Shown: positions 26,713-37,010, counted from the first letter of the stretch. The stretch: DNA of 64,000 nucleotides from Acinetobacter sp. C26M (GCF_023702675.1 NZ_CP098478.1:992001-1056000), one strand, 5' to 3'. Notes: generated by a model not told the origin, from the letters alone. Numbers and translations are program-made.

Positions 26713-27304
26713 TAATTGAATTATTTTTTTTATAAAAATATAAATTGATGTTCAAAAGCAAAGACATAAAATTAAAGTATAACAATGGTACGCCAGCACC
26801 CAATAGCCATACATAAATAGTTTAAAGTAGCAGAATTTTATCCAGAGGTGCCGGAAATAGTAGTATGGCTGGTATATGGAAATACCTACTTTACAGGGAA
26901 AAGAGAGGATATTATTGAGGTGTTCTACACAGATGAAGAGAAATAGAACTGTCTCTGATGAGGAGTTCTTAGGATCACTATTTCTTATCACCGCTGATGC
27001 TACGGGGTTAAATCTTTCCATGGATCTTCGTAATAGCCTTAAAGTTTTAGCAACAAATATAGAGTGTTGATAGAAATTTCATTTGCAAGATCATATAAGA
27101 TGAATTTACCTAATAAATGCATAAGTTATATTTATTTTAGAATTTATATTATTTAATTTATCTGTAAAAAACTTCTTCTGTACTACTTGAGAGAGGAGAG
27201 ATATCTGATTATATTAAAAATATATAATTTACTTTAGTGACATAAATTTTAACCATATATTTAAATATAAATTAAATTACTTATAATTGTTGGGAACGTA
27301 AAAT
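26713..27304. other. Gap before the cargo gene, possible gene fragment
   Basis: This is A/T-rich DNA of 592 bases. A short plus-strand frame at 26876-27070 encodes a 64-residue peptide ending in a reasonable helical stretch (EEFLGSLFLITADATGLNLS), but it has no ribosome binding site and no family. It may be the remains of an earlier cargo gene. The last 150 bases should carry the promoter of the 587-residue gene. Confidence 0.35.
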
Positions 27305-29068
27305 ATGGATCAAGATTGGATTCTTCAAAAGAAAGAAACCCGTAGAGCTTTTGCTAACTCTACATGGATTCCGTTGAGAGCATCATCTACTGACGAGAAA
27401 GGGGACATCACAAAAATTGGTTATATCAGCGAATTTTTTGGGTGTGGTTCAGCAGCATTTCTTCCTGAAAAAATAGAATTTGCAGAAAATTTGGGATGGG
27501 GAGATCTTGGTTTAAGTCGTGATGTTGGCCCTTATGCATATGATGATGGATATTACTCATCTATTGAACAATATCAATATAATGATAGAGATCCTATAGG
27601 TATTAATCTTATATTTACTCACCATCAACCAGTAATAGGTTTGAATAAGTGGATAATAAACCCTGACTTGATAGTAGCACTTCGTTTAGTAAAAGAAGGT
27701 GATAATTGGGTAAGGCCAGAAGAAGATTTTTGTGTAGTTATAAGGGAGTTTTTTGACTCTAAGGGAAATCATCGTTTAATTGAAATTAAAAGGGAGTTTA
27801 TTGTTGATTATCTTGCAGCAAGGGGACTTTCTCTACGATTATCTTATTATCGTCAAAGAGTAGAAAATGTTTCTAAGATTGACGATAGTAATTATGTAGG
27901 ACTCGAGAGCTATAAAGAACAAAGAGATCAAGGTCGATTTGAGTGCCTAATTCGTAATTTAGAAAATGTTTTCGGTGGAGGATGGGCTTCTTTCCGAGTC
28001 TGGAGAACGGATATAGATGAAGAAGAAGATGCTCCTGTGATGGGACCAGAAAATAGTGGAAATACAGAATCTGAAAGTTCAAAAGGTCATAAATATGGTA
28101 ATCCAGGGGTAAGAGTTGAGGGGGAGTTTTGGCGAGATGAATGGATTAAACATCAAGCACTAAGTGTTCGTGTTCGTGGGGATATAGATAATACCCTTCC
28201 GAATTTTATTGTAGAAACTGATGGAAAGAGAATTTCATCACTAAATTTAAATAATGAAAATATTGGACGATGGTTGTGGTTTCGCTCAGGCATTGTAAAT
28301 GAGCTTCTTAATCATCGTGGTTTTTCTTTGAAATGGTATACCGCCGAAACTGGTGGTATAAAGTCCACTTCGGGTTATGCTACCCATTTTGGAATCAATG
28401 ACTCAGATTTGATTACTGTCTATGCTTGTGATATTGCTCGACTTGCTGCATGGGAACAACATATTTGGGCTGCACATAATGTTGCTCCTGAAGGGAAGGT
28501 TTCTACTGAATTAATGTCAGCTCAAGTAAAGGCTCAAGTTGCTTCAACTTATGCTGTTGAAGAGTTACTTTTTCAGAGTATGCGCTTGTTAGAGCAAGGT
28601 TTCCGAAAGAAATTTGATATTGATTTATATAGACATGACATAGATGATAATGAGCTTACACAAATAATTTCTAGATTTATTAGTAAGGATCGTGCTTCGT
28701 TATTGCGTTTAGCAAAAGAATTGATTCGAATTTTTTCTGAGCGGCTTAATATTTCTGCTCTACGCACTTTATCTAGTCATAAAGACAAAGATAAATTGGG
28801 ATCAAATAAACTTCTTGAAGATATTTTAGCCCAAAAAATTGGTACTGATAAAGCTAGAAAGCTATTTGGAGTGATTGCTGGAACTTATGACATGCGATTA
28901 GGTGATGCTCATCCAACAAGTTCTAAAATTGATGATGCTTTAAAGCTTGCTAAGATTGATGAAGAACACTCATTTTTAAAACAAGGTGAGCAACTTATTT
29001 CTAATTTTGGGCAAACAATCTGGTGGATTGGGAAGTTTTTATTTGGTCAAACAGAATCAGGCGATTAA
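27305..29068 (+). CDS. Unknown cargo protein with C-terminal HEPN-like Rx4H motif (candidate defence gene)
   Basis: This is a 587-residue soluble protein of no family I recognise, with GGGAA before the ATG. The N-terminal two-thirds (to about 390) seem beta-rich and have many Trp and Tyr, with no NTPase or nuclease motif. A charged linker sits at about 235-265 (DIDEEEDAPVMGPENSGN). From about residue 400 it is mainly helical. TYDMRLGDAHPTS contains R531-x4-H536, the catalytic spacing of HEPN ribonucleases, in a helix-turn context. It lies alone between AlpA and McrBC, a typical cargo slot. An RNase-based abortive infection role is inferred. Very A/T-rich codon use suggests transfer. Confidence 0.6.
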   Translation: MDQDWILQKKETRRAFANSTWIPLRASSTDEKGDITKIGYISEFFGCGSAAFLPEKIEFAENLGWGDLGLSRDVGPYAYDDGYYSSIEQYQYNDRDPIGINLIFTHHQPVIGLNKWIINPDLIVALRLVKEGDNWVRPEEDFCVVIREFFDSKGNHRLIEIKREFIVDYLAARGLSLRLSYYRQRVENVSKIDDSNYVGLESYKEQRDQGRFECLIRNLENVFGGGWASFRVWRTDIDEEEDAPVMGPENSGNTESESSKGHKYGNPGVRVEGEFWRDEWIKHQALSVRVRGDIDNTLPNFIVETDGKRISSLNLNNENIGRWLWFRSGIVNELLNHRGFSLKWYTAETGGIKSTSGYATHFGINDSDLITVYACDIARLAAWEQHIWAAHNVAPEGKVSTELMSAQVKAQVASTYAVEELLFQSMRLLEQGFRKKFDIDLYRHDIDDNELTQIISRFISKDRASLLRLAKELIRIFSERLNISALRTLSSHKDKDKLGSNKLLEDILAQKIGTDKARKLFGVIAGTYDMRLGDAHPTSSKIDDALKLAKIDEEHSFLKQGEQLISNFGQTIWWIGKFLFGQTESGD

Positions 29069-29995
29069 TTATAGAGTCATAGATTTTAATTATTTTTAGT
29101 CTGAAAATCTTATTATTTATTTTCTATGAGAAGGTATCTGAATACCATAAAAGGTATTAATGTCCAGATGCCGTCATGCTTAAAGTAGTCCATTACACTG
29201 TAAACCTGACCTTTTACAGACATGAAATGATGATATTGATAGATCAAATAAAAGCTCTTCAATTATGTGAAGATATATTATTGATTAATTAACATGAATC
29301 TTCAATAGTTCAAGAAATTTTCAAAAATGTGAGGATTATGATGGGATAAATTTAACCTGTTATTTTTAATAGAATCAATAAAATATAATGCGTTATTGAT
29401 CTAATTCAACTGACGCTACCTTCCACCAAAATATTTTCCAAGATTATTCCGTGCGGTAAAAAGTGTTTAATTAAATCATAGAGTTACAACAAAGCAGGAT
29501 GCAGTATCTAAATTAAAAAGCTTTATTGCTCAACCTCTGATTGATACAGTAAGAGAGATTGTATAACCCCTATAGATGACTAAATGTAAATTTAGATGAA
29601 TCCAATACGTACACCTTTAGATTCACGGTATAAGTACTTTGGCAGTACAGCTTCGTTGCTAACTTTTATGTCGCCATGGCAAGTGACTTTAAGATGTTGC
29701 TTAGAAACTAAGAACCCTTTATCACATTAATTGGGCTAATTCCTTAGGTGTTAATCTAAGACCTCGATGCGCATCAAGTGTATTGGTTAACTACTCAACA
29801 AAGTGGCGTACTTTCGGGGATGAATGTTTCTTTGTTGGATAGATGATAATCATATGCAAGTAATGAAATTTATAGATGAAGATAAAAGTGAGTTGAGTCT
29901 CCTACAATATGTCTTTTAAAATAAACGAAATTAGATAGAATAATATCTAAGTTTATGTATTTTAATAAATTAGGTTTGTATACCAAGAGGGTCGT
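29069..29995. other. Gene-poor junction with ssrA-like scar and decayed DNA
   Basis: These 927 bases have no intact gene. They contain an ssrA-3'-like scar at 29412-29435. The stretch following it is partly repeated after the third scar: 18 bases, GTTTAATTAAATCATAGA, are identical at 29465-29482 and 34654-34671. From 29560 to 29830 the sequence looks like interrupted coding DNA with frameshifts, and parts resemble 34740-34930. I read this as the junction between two integrated elements. Confidence 0.5.
29412..29435 (+). repeat. Attachment-site-like scar 2
   Basis: GACGCTACCTTCCACCAAAA followed by TATT. The 14 bases TCCACCAAAATATT equal those of site 1 at 15269-15282. The upstream bases TTCAACTGACGC are shared with site 4 near 60555-60566. 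Probable right end of the first element. Confidence 0.6.
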
Positions 29996-32900
29996 GTGGC
30001 ACATCAACAAAACTATGATTGGATTAAAGCTTTTAGCAAAATTAAGGAGTTGGTAATTGGTTATCGCCATGATCAAAAAGGATTGATCACTATTCTTAAA
30101 GACGCTGGTATTGATGTCCCAGATGATGAATCTTCTGAAAAAACCAAAGTGCCATTAGAACAAATGGATCCTTTTTCATTCTTATCTTTAATTAATAAAC
30201 ATCCAAACGTTTATCGTCGTACAGAATTTGTGAATAAAATTCTAGGTCAAGATTTTTTAAATATCAATATTGAGAATTTTTCAGGGGTACCAACATCTCA
30301 GGGAACGGCTGCTTTATTTTTCCCTTATAAATATCAACGTAAAGCAGATGATGTGAACTTGCTATGGGATCTATTTGAAAGTATAGATGATCCATCTAAC
30401 ATTACACCACAGCTGTTCCAAGATATTCTTTCTATACATTCCGTTGGTTTTTCAAAGCTTACGCAAGGTTTGTTTTGGTATGCTCCTGATTTATATCTTC
30501 CAATTGATGGGCAAACGGTCCCGTACTTATCTGATATAACTTTTCCTCAAGCTTATAAACTAAAAAATAAAAAGACCTACAGTGTCGCATGGCAAGAATA
30601 TCAGGCATGTCTCAGTAAGATTAGACAAGCATACACACAGCCTTTTGCTAACATTTCCTTTGAGGCGTGGCTTCAAAATGGAAAAAAATATTCTGCGACA
30701 CAAGCCATTCGATATTTGAAAAATAGGTATGGGAAACCAAGTGGTTCGACACATATACAGATTTTTAAAAATAGCCAAAATCGTGAAATGGCTTTAGATC
30801 CTAACCTACAGAGCGCTAAGGTTTTTGTAGAGTCTATGCCCCAAATTGATTTTTTTAGCAATATTGATCGGATTTATGGAATAGCTGAAAAGCGTAACCA
30901 ACATTTAGATACGTATGGTGATCATCTTGGAATCGTAAGTCCAGCTGTACTTATAAAAAATCTAAATGAAGAGCTTTTAGAACTACTTTGTGACTGGTAT
31001 GACCTTGAAGAATCAGGAAGTTTGAAAGAACGAGTGCAGCAATTTTTATCCATTTGGCCTTTACAGACTATTTCTACTTTAAAATTTAAAGATTATTATC
31101 AATTAAAACAGTATGACAGTTTTGCTCGCTGGATTGATTTGTTTGATGTCAGTATGGGAGCTACATATGGTAACAACTTTCATGTATGGCGTCCGTTAGA
31201 AGAAAAAAAAGAAAGTCGGGAACATGCAATTTATCAATATGAAAATAAACAAGCATGGGAAAAAGTATTTGGAAATACTTTTGACGATGCTTTTGAAACT
31301 GTTAAAAGAAGAGTAAATGATATCGCCCATTTAGCTCGAGAAGGCGATTTTCAGGGTATAGAAGAAGTTGAACTAAATGAGTCTTTAAAATGGAAAGTAG
31401 CGTTTGTCTATCAGAACTTTAATCAGCCAAAAGTCTATCCTATTTTTAGCAAGGAAGACTTAAAGCGGTTAGGTTACAAGAGCATTGTGAATTCCTCTTC
31501 ATTTACTTATATGACTGCTTATGAGCAGTTGGAATCTAATAGAAATGGGAATGAGTATTTTGATTATGTGGAACAATTATACCAGCGAATTTTAGAAGTA
31601 AGAGCTGAGGAAGTGGGTAAAAAATTAGCAAAAAAAAGTAAGGTTATTGAAGGGCTGCAAGAGATGAAGAAGAACGATCATGAGTTAAACCGTATTCTGT
31701 TTGGTGCAGCAGGTACAGGAAAAACTTACCATACGATAAACCATGCTTTGGCTATTTTAGAAAATAAAGAAATTGATGAAATTAATACTGATGAAAAAGC
31801 AGGTTATAGAAAGGATTTAAAAGATCTTTTTGAAAAACGAAAATCGGAAGGCCGTATAGAATTTGTAACCTTTCACCAAAGTTTTAGTTATGAGGATTTC
31901 GTAGAAGGCATTCGTGCTGAAACTGAAAATGGCAATATCAATTACAGCGTACAACCAGGTATTTTTAAAGTCATCTGTGATCGAGCTAGAGAAAATAAAA
32001 AAGTCATGAAAGACTTAGGTGTGCGTTCTGATGCAGCTGTATGGAAACTTTCAATTGGAGATCTATCAACTCGACAATATTGTTTTGACAATAATCAAAT
32101 TCGAGTTGGTTGGGGACAAACGGGTGATTTGACAATCGAAGAAACTAAATATAGCGACGGATACACACAATTCAGTGCAACAGATCACCATACTTTAGAG
32201 CAATTTACAAGTGGGGTTGAGATTGGAGATGTTATTGTTTGCCTAAAAAGCACAAGTGAAATTTGTGCTGTAGGTGTTATTACAGGTGATTATTTCTTTG
32301 ATGCAGAGCATCTAAGTCAAGTTAGAGAGGACTATCTCCACTGCCGAAATGTGAACTGGATTTTAAAAGACTTAGCTTTCAATATTCGTGATCTCAATGG
32401 TGGTGTTGGACTTACTTTAAAAACGATGTATCGCCTATGGCGTTTTACATGGAACGATTTATTAGAAGCATTGAATAAGGAAGGTTATCTATTAAGTAAC
32501 GACCAAAGTGATCCAGATCCTTATGTACTCATTATTGATGAAATCAACCGAGGAAATATTTCTCGTATCTTTGGAGAGCTTATTACTTTAATTGAGGATT
32601 CGAAACGTGATGGAGCCGAAGAGTCCCTCAGTATTAAACTTCCTTATTCTAAAAAAGAATTTAGTGTGCCTAAAAATCTTTATATCATTGGCACAATGAA
32701 CTCATCAGACCGATCTTTAACTGGCTTAGACATCGCTTTGCGACGTCGTTTTACCTTTGTAGAAATGCCTCCAAATTCTGAGTTATTAAAAGATATCAAA
32801 GTAGAAGATTTGAAAATCGATAAATTATTGGAGATTCTTAATCAGCGTATAGAAGTGCTTTTGGATCGTGATCATTGTCTTGGTCATGCCAACTTCATGA

Positions 32901-33190
32901 CTTTAAAAGAAAAACCAACACTTAAGCACTTAGCAAATATTTTTAGACAAAAAATCATTCCGCAACTTCAGGAGTATTTCTTTGACGATTGGGGAAAAAT
33001 CGATTTAGTACTTAATCGAAATGGGATGTTAGTTAAAGAAAGTAACATAAGAATTTCTGCATTATTTCCAGCTGATGTGGTGGAAGAGTTAGGTTATCTT
33101 AATCAAAAAGAGGTTTGGAAAATCAAACATGATGCCTTTGACAAGATAGAGAATTATAGATCAATTTTAGGAATGCAGGATGCTTCCTAA
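29996..33190 (+). CDS. mcrB: McrB-like AAA+ GTPase restriction subunit with an inserted EVE/PUA-like domain
   Basis: This 1064-residue protein starts at GTG 29996 (AAGAGG upstream). The N-terminal 560 residues are an unassigned DNA-recognition region. The McrB motor follows: Walker A GAAGTGKT at 570-577, FHQSFSYEDFVEGIR, Walker B IIDEINRGN with Asp848, then GTMNSSDRSLTGLDIALRRR. Walker A and B are about 270 residues apart instead of about 80 in E. coli McrB. The extra 170 residues (about 670-841) include WKLSIGDLSTRQYC, IRVGWGQTGD and GDVIVCLKSTSEICAVGVIT, resembling EVE/PUA-like modified-base readers. It acts with McrC, whose start overlaps its stop by one base. Confidence 0.85.
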   Translation: MAHQQNYDWIKAFSKIKELVIGYRHDQKGLITILKDAGIDVPDDESSEKTKVPLEQMDPFSFLSLINKHPNVYRRTEFVNKILGQDFLNINIENFSGVPTSQGTAALFFPYKYQRKADDVNLLWDLFESIDDPSNITPQLFQDILSIHSVGFSKLTQGLFWYAPDLYLPIDGQTVPYLSDITFPQAYKLKNKKTYSVAWQEYQACLSKIRQAYTQPFANISFEAWLQNGKKYSATQAIRYLKNRYGKPSGSTHIQIFKNSQNREMALDPNLQSAKVFVESMPQIDFFSNIDRIYGIAEKRNQHLDTYGDHLGIVSPAVLIKNLNEELLELLCDWYDLEESGSLKERVQQFLSIWPLQTISTLKFKDYYQLKQYDSFARWIDLFDVSMGATYGNNFHVWRPLEEKKESREHAIYQYENKQAWEKVFGNTFDDAFETVKRRVNDIAHLAREGDFQGIEEVELNESLKWKVAFVYQNFNQPKVYPIFSKEDLKRLGYKSIVNSSSFTYMTAYEQLESNRNGNEYFDYVEQLYQRILEVRAEEVGKKLAKKSKVIEGLQEMKKNDHELNRILFGAAGTGKTYHTINHALAILENKEIDEINTDEKAGYRKDLKDLFEKRKSEGRIEFVTFHQSFSYEDFVEGIRAETENGNINYSVQPGIFKVICDRARENKKVMKDLGVRSDAAVWKLSIGDLSTRQYCFDNNQIRVGWGQTGDLTIEETKYSDGYTQFSATDHHTLEQFTSGVEIGDVIVCLKSTSEICAVGVITGDYFFDAEHLSQVREDYLHCRNVNWILKDLAFNIRDLNGGVGLTLKTMYRLWRFTWNDLLEALNKEGYLLSNDQSDPDPYVLIIDEINRGNISRIFGELITLIEDSKRDGAEESLSIKLPYSKKEFSVPKNLYIIGTMNSSDRSLTGLDIALRRRFTFVEMPPNSELLKDIKVEDLKIDKLLEILNQRIEVLLDRDHCLGHANFMTLKEKPTLKHLANIFRQKIIPQLQEYFFDDWGKIDLVLNRNGMLVKESNIRISALFPADVVEELGYLNQKEVWKIKHDAFDKIENYRSILGMQDAS

Positions 33191-34512
33191 TGAAAGACAT
33201 CACAGTTCGAGAATATGCATATTTGTGTGTTGAGTATGCGAATCATCCAAAGAATAGCCTCGATAGTGCTTATATTAGTCAAAGCGCCTTTGATACGATT
33301 TGTGATCTATCAGCAACCTTCTCCAAGCAAGGTGCTAAAGTCTTTGAGTTGGCTGGCCGTAGGCGGATTAAGTTAGATCAATACGTTGGTATTATTGAAA
33401 CAGAATGTGGAACACGCATTGAGATTTTACCGAAGCATCTTGTCGTTGATGAAGAGCAAAAAATAGAAAACATTATTAAAAAAGAAAGAATGCTTCTACA
33501 GGCAATGCTCCGCAGTACTTTAGATCTAAATTATCGTGAAGCAGGTGAGGCATCCTTAAATAAGTATGTCCAGCCTCTACACGAGTGGATTATGAAACAA
33601 TTTCTTAAATGTTTTAAGAGTTTAATACAGCGTGGTTTAAGATTTGATTATAACCGCGTGCAAGAAGACCAAAAATTCTTACGTGGGCAATTGCAGCATG
33701 CTAAATATATGCGTCAACCGCCATCACGGCGGCACATTTTACCTATTGAACATGATATCTATGAGGTGAATCGAGCTGAAAATAGATTGATTCGTAGTGC
33801 ATTAGAGATAGTCTGCAAAAAAACTAAAGATGCAGCGAATTGGAGGTTGGCACAAGAGCTACGTTTAATGACGGATGAGATTCCAAAAAGCCAAAATATT
33901 CAACATGATTTTAGACAATGGCAGTCCAGTCGATTGCTTGCTCTGTATGAAGATATTAAACCTTGGGCTGAGATTATTCTCGGCGAATATATGCCAGTTT
34001 CTACGCATGGTGTGGCACGAGGAATGAGTTTTTTATTCCCTATGGAAAGCCTATTCGAGGTGTATGTAGGTCGTAAAATCCAAATATTATTGCCTGAGTG
34101 GAATGTCTCATTGCAAAAACAAGATCGTTATATGTGTGAGCAAAATGGACGATCAATGTTTAAGTTGAAACCTGATATTTACATGCAACATAAATCAGGT
34201 CATGACATTAAAGTTCTAGATACCAAATGGAAGTTACTTGATCAAGTAGACACTAAAGCTAAATTTGGGATTAAAGATAGCGATGTGCAGCAAATGTTCG
34301 CTTACAGTGCTTATTACTTAGGTCTTGAACATGAAATTGTGATGGTTTATCCGGCACGTAAGAGTAAGTTCGATCAAGCATTGCCAATCATGAAATTTAA
34401 ACATGGTAACTCTATGTTAAGGGTGATCCCTTTTGATTTGGATGAAAGTCTTGAAGGAAAACATTCGTTATTTATTGGGAATTTAATTGGTCAGACTATT
34501 CAGCGTTTATAG
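33190..34512 (+). CDS. mcrC: McrC-like endonuclease subunit of the McrBC system
   Basis: This 440-residue protein begins in the ATG overlapping the mcrB stop (TAATG), so translation is coupled. N-terminal part: CGTRIEILPKHLV, like the McrC beta-rich domain that contacts the McrB ring. The C-terminal nuclease domain has KLKPDIYMQHKSGHDIKVLD followed by TKWK. That gives Asp329 and Asp344-x-Lys346 of the PD-(D/E)xK site. An Arg- and Tyr-rich middle region carries YNRVQEDQKFLRGQL. It should cut DNA when McrB translocates from modified sites. No methyltransferase is nearby, as expected for modification-dependent restriction. Confidence 0.88.
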   Translation: MKDITVREYAYLCVEYANHPKNSLDSAYISQSAFDTICDLSATFSKQGAKVFELAGRRRIKLDQYVGIIETECGTRIEILPKHLVVDEEQKIENIIKKERMLLQAMLRSTLDLNYREAGEASLNKYVQPLHEWIMKQFLKCFKSLIQRGLRFDYNRVQEDQKFLRGQLQHAKYMRQPPSRRHILPIEHDIYEVNRAENRLIRSALEIVCKKTKDAANWRLAQELRLMTDEIPKSQNIQHDFRQWQSSRLLALYEDIKPWAEIILGEYMPVSTHGVARGMSFLFPMESLFEVYVGRKIQILLPEWNVSLQKQDRYMCEQNGRSMFKLKPDIYMQHKSGHDIKVLDTKWKLLDQVDTKAKFGIKDSDVQQMFAYSAYYLGLEHEIVMVYPARKSKFDQALPIMKFKHGNSMLRVIPFDLDESLEGKHSLFIGNLIGQTIQRL

Positions 34513-35216
34513 TTTTGTATCTTTACTAGTGGGTTAGTTGGGGTAACATTTCATATGTAAAATACTTAAAAATTAGTTATTAAAATGGTGGATTAAGCTG
34601 CCGCCACCTCCACCAAAATAATAACAAAGACTATTATAGTTAATGTATAAATAGTTTAATTAAATCATAGACTTGAAATATCTAAATTAATAAGGTCTAT
34701 TGCTTATCACTCTAATAGATGCATTCTGTCATCAAATAGATATAGCTTTATGGAAGGCCATATATGAATTTACATGAATCTAATGAATCAGTTTTTTGCT
34801 TTTGAGTTAGTGTTTTAATTCTATTAGTATTTTGACAGCACGGTTGGTTAATTACAGTACAGTACCTAAAGACTTTTATCATTTTTCTTAACTTTCTCTC
34901 GATGGCAAAAGGGCACAGATGTAAATTCTGAAATACCAAATATAAATTTCAGTAAAACTCGCAACGCTGCTGGGACATTTTTGTAGCCTAATACTCATTT
35001 TGAGAATAAATCCAAATCGGCGACAAGTTTAATAAATTTTGTAAAACCTTTTTAGATAACTAGTTATTTGTTTTGAATGGATAATCAGATTTTTATTAAA
35101 CTGTGATTTAAATAAGATATTGATTATTAATTTTATTTTTAAAAATTCAAAGTTGAGCTGGATTGCACTTTTTGGTATTGTGTATGTGTAAAAAAAACAC
35201 AAAATAGGAAAAATAA
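34513..35216. other. Junction region with ssrA-like scar 3 and cpaA promoter
   Basis: These 704 A/T-rich bases lie between mcrC and cpaA. They hold the third ssrA-3'-like scar at 34601-34620, followed by DNA partly resembling that after scar 2. From about 34980 the sequence is the cpaA upstream region. AGGAAAAATAA precedes its ATG. No intact gene is seen. Confidence 0.5.
34601..34620 (+). repeat. Attachment-site-like scar 3
   Basis: CCGCCACCTCCACCAAAATA differs from site 1 in ssrA by one base of 20. It follows mcrC by 88 bases and probably marks the right end of the McrBC-carrying insertion. Confidence 0.75.
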
Positions 35217-36995
35217 ATGAATTTAAGTCTTAGAGTGATTTGCATCGCTGGGCTAGTAACTGCATCAGCAGTTTATGCTTCTACTACTTTATCCCCAAAT
35301 CAGAACACGAATAGTGGCAATATACCAACTGGTTATGCTGATCTAAAATTTGTTTTAGCAAATGGCAACTGGGTAAAGAATATTTATTTACCAAATAATG
35401 CGAATAACTTAGACAAGGTAACCATTCAATCAACTGCGGGCTATAAGAGCTATTTAGATACTTCAAACACAAATTTACCTATTGAAGTGCTTGAAATACA
35501 AAGTGGAGACACTTTTCAATTTGTCTACAATGCCTCATCGAAGAAATGGGTTGTTCAACTTGCTACTGTAAGCCCAAGTAATAATTCGCAAGTTGAAAAA
35601 ATCGCATTGAGTAATGTTAAATTACAGCAGGTTTCACTTGCTGATGGAAAGTGGGCAAAAACAATTGTTCTGCCAACGAATGTAATGGATGGGGCTTTGA
35701 TCCAAATTGTTTCGACTGCTGCTTATGCTTCTGAAATTTTGAAAGATAATTTACTTTTTGCGAGTAGTTATAATCTAAATAATGGCAGTGAATACTGGCT
35801 CAAATATAATGCTGCTTTACAGAAATGGGTTCCTGAGTTTATTAAACCTTTGAAAATTAATGTTAAGGATATTGGAACGAGTTTAAATGCTGTAACGACA
35901 CCAGTAACTGAAGTTAATTTTGCAGATGCAAATTGGGTTTCAAATTTCACTCTGCCAGCTACAGCAAATGATCGAGATCGTATCATCATTAAATCGACAG
36001 CAACTTGGGCAGCAAAAATTAATAATACGAATACCAATAGTAGCGCTACATTGAGTCTTAAAACAGGTGACCAATATGAGTTTATGTATGTAACAGATAA
36101 GGCTCATTGGGTTTTGATGTCTGCTCCAACAAAAACAATTAGTTCAAATAGTGCTATTGCGTCAACTTTACCAAATATGACTCAGCCGACGCTCAAAGTG
36201 AATATTTCTGATGCTAATTGGAAACAAAGCATCAATTTGCCGACAACTGCACAGGTTGGTGATAAGGTTATTTTGTCATCCACAGCCGGCACAGATACTT
36301 TTATTACATCTGCCAACGGCTTATCTACAACAATTAAAACAGGTGAAAATCGTCGATTTATTTTCACCGCTCAAGGTTGGGTAACTGATAGCTATACCAT
36401 CGATATGTTGCTAGTCAATAGTCCAGAAGTTTCTTCGATTTTGGGTGAAAGTGCATCAAAACTTCGTATGATTGAAGGATTGAATTTAACTAATTTAACT
36501 GCTGAAAATTCATCAGCTAAATTTTATTTAAGACAGGCAGGATATTTGATATATAAAATTCCTGCTTCAACTTTACTTGATGCGATAAATGTTGGACGTT
36601 CAGATACAACAGTTCAAGCAGAGCGTAAACGTGTATTAGCAGATGGTGTTTATTACCAAGGGAATGAGCCTGGTGCAGGAGGTTGTGGTTGGGCTTGGAT
36701 CAATGCGAGTTCATATAACATGATCGGTGCTAATGATATTGCTGGATGTTCAGTTGCAGCAATGCGTCATGAAGTCGGTCATAACTTAGGTTTATATCAT
36801 GGCGATTCAACCAATATCGGTTCAGGTTTTTCTCATCCATTGGGAAGCACGGCTTTGGGGGGAAATAACTTAAACTTTTATTCGAGCCCATATCTTTATA
36901 ACCCTAAATATGGTGTACGTTTAGGTGAAGAAGGTAAGAAAGATGGTGTTAGTGTCATTAATGCTAACGTTATCCAAATCTCACAATACAATTAA
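35217..36995 (+). CDS. cpaA: CpaA-type secreted zinc metallo-endopeptidase
   Basis: This 592-residue protein has a signal peptide of about 21 residues (VICIAGLVTASAVYA). Four tandem repeats of about 100 residues follow, each with a (D/N)-A/G-x-W-x-x-(N/S/T)-I/F-x-LP core: NGNWVKNIYLP, DGKWAKTIVLP, DANWVSNFTLP, DANWKQSINLP. The catalytic domain holds the metzincin-type zinc site HEVGHNLGLYH, with His518, Glu519, His522 and His528. This is the layout of CpaA, the type II-secreted Acinetobacter protease that cleaves glycosylated clotting factors V and XII. The usual Met-turn methionine is not evident: the region reads GSTALGGNNLNFYSSP. Its chaperone follows after 15 bases. Confidence 0.9.
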   Translation: MNLSLRVICIAGLVTASAVYASTTLSPNQNTNSGNIPTGYADLKFVLANGNWVKNIYLPNNANNLDKVTIQSTAGYKSYLDTSNTNLPIEVLEIQSGDTFQFVYNASSKKWVVQLATVSPSNNSQVEKIALSNVKLQQVSLADGKWAKTIVLPTNVMDGALIQIVSTAAYASEILKDNLLFASSYNLNNGSEYWLKYNAALQKWVPEFIKPLKINVKDIGTSLNAVTTPVTEVNFADANWVSNFTLPATANDRDRIIIKSTATWAAKINNTNTNSSATLSLKTGDQYEFMYVTDKAHWVLMSAPTKTISSNSAIASTLPNMTQPTLKVNISDANWKQSINLPTTAQVGDKVILSSTAGTDTFITSANGLSTTIKTGENRRFIFTAQGWVTDSYTIDMLLVNSPEVSSILGESASKLRMIEGLNLTNLTAENSSAKFYLRQAGYLIYKIPASTLLDAINVGRSDTTVQAERKRVLADGVYYQGNEPGAGGCGWAWINASSYNMIGANDIAGCSVAAMRHEVGHNLGLYHGDSTNIGSGFSHPLGSTALGGNNLNFYSSPYLYNPKYGVRLGEEGKKDGVSVINANVIQISQYN

Positions 36996-37010
36996 GTTCT
37001 TTGCAAACGT

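Noticed and set aside
29560..29830. Possible transposase or integrase pseudogene
   Set aside because: Some translated stretches look protein-like, but none could be tied to a family in any frame, so it is left as decayed DNA.
35768..36037. Minus-strand frames inside cpaA
   Set aside because: They are antisense to the repeat domains of cpaA and have no independent support.
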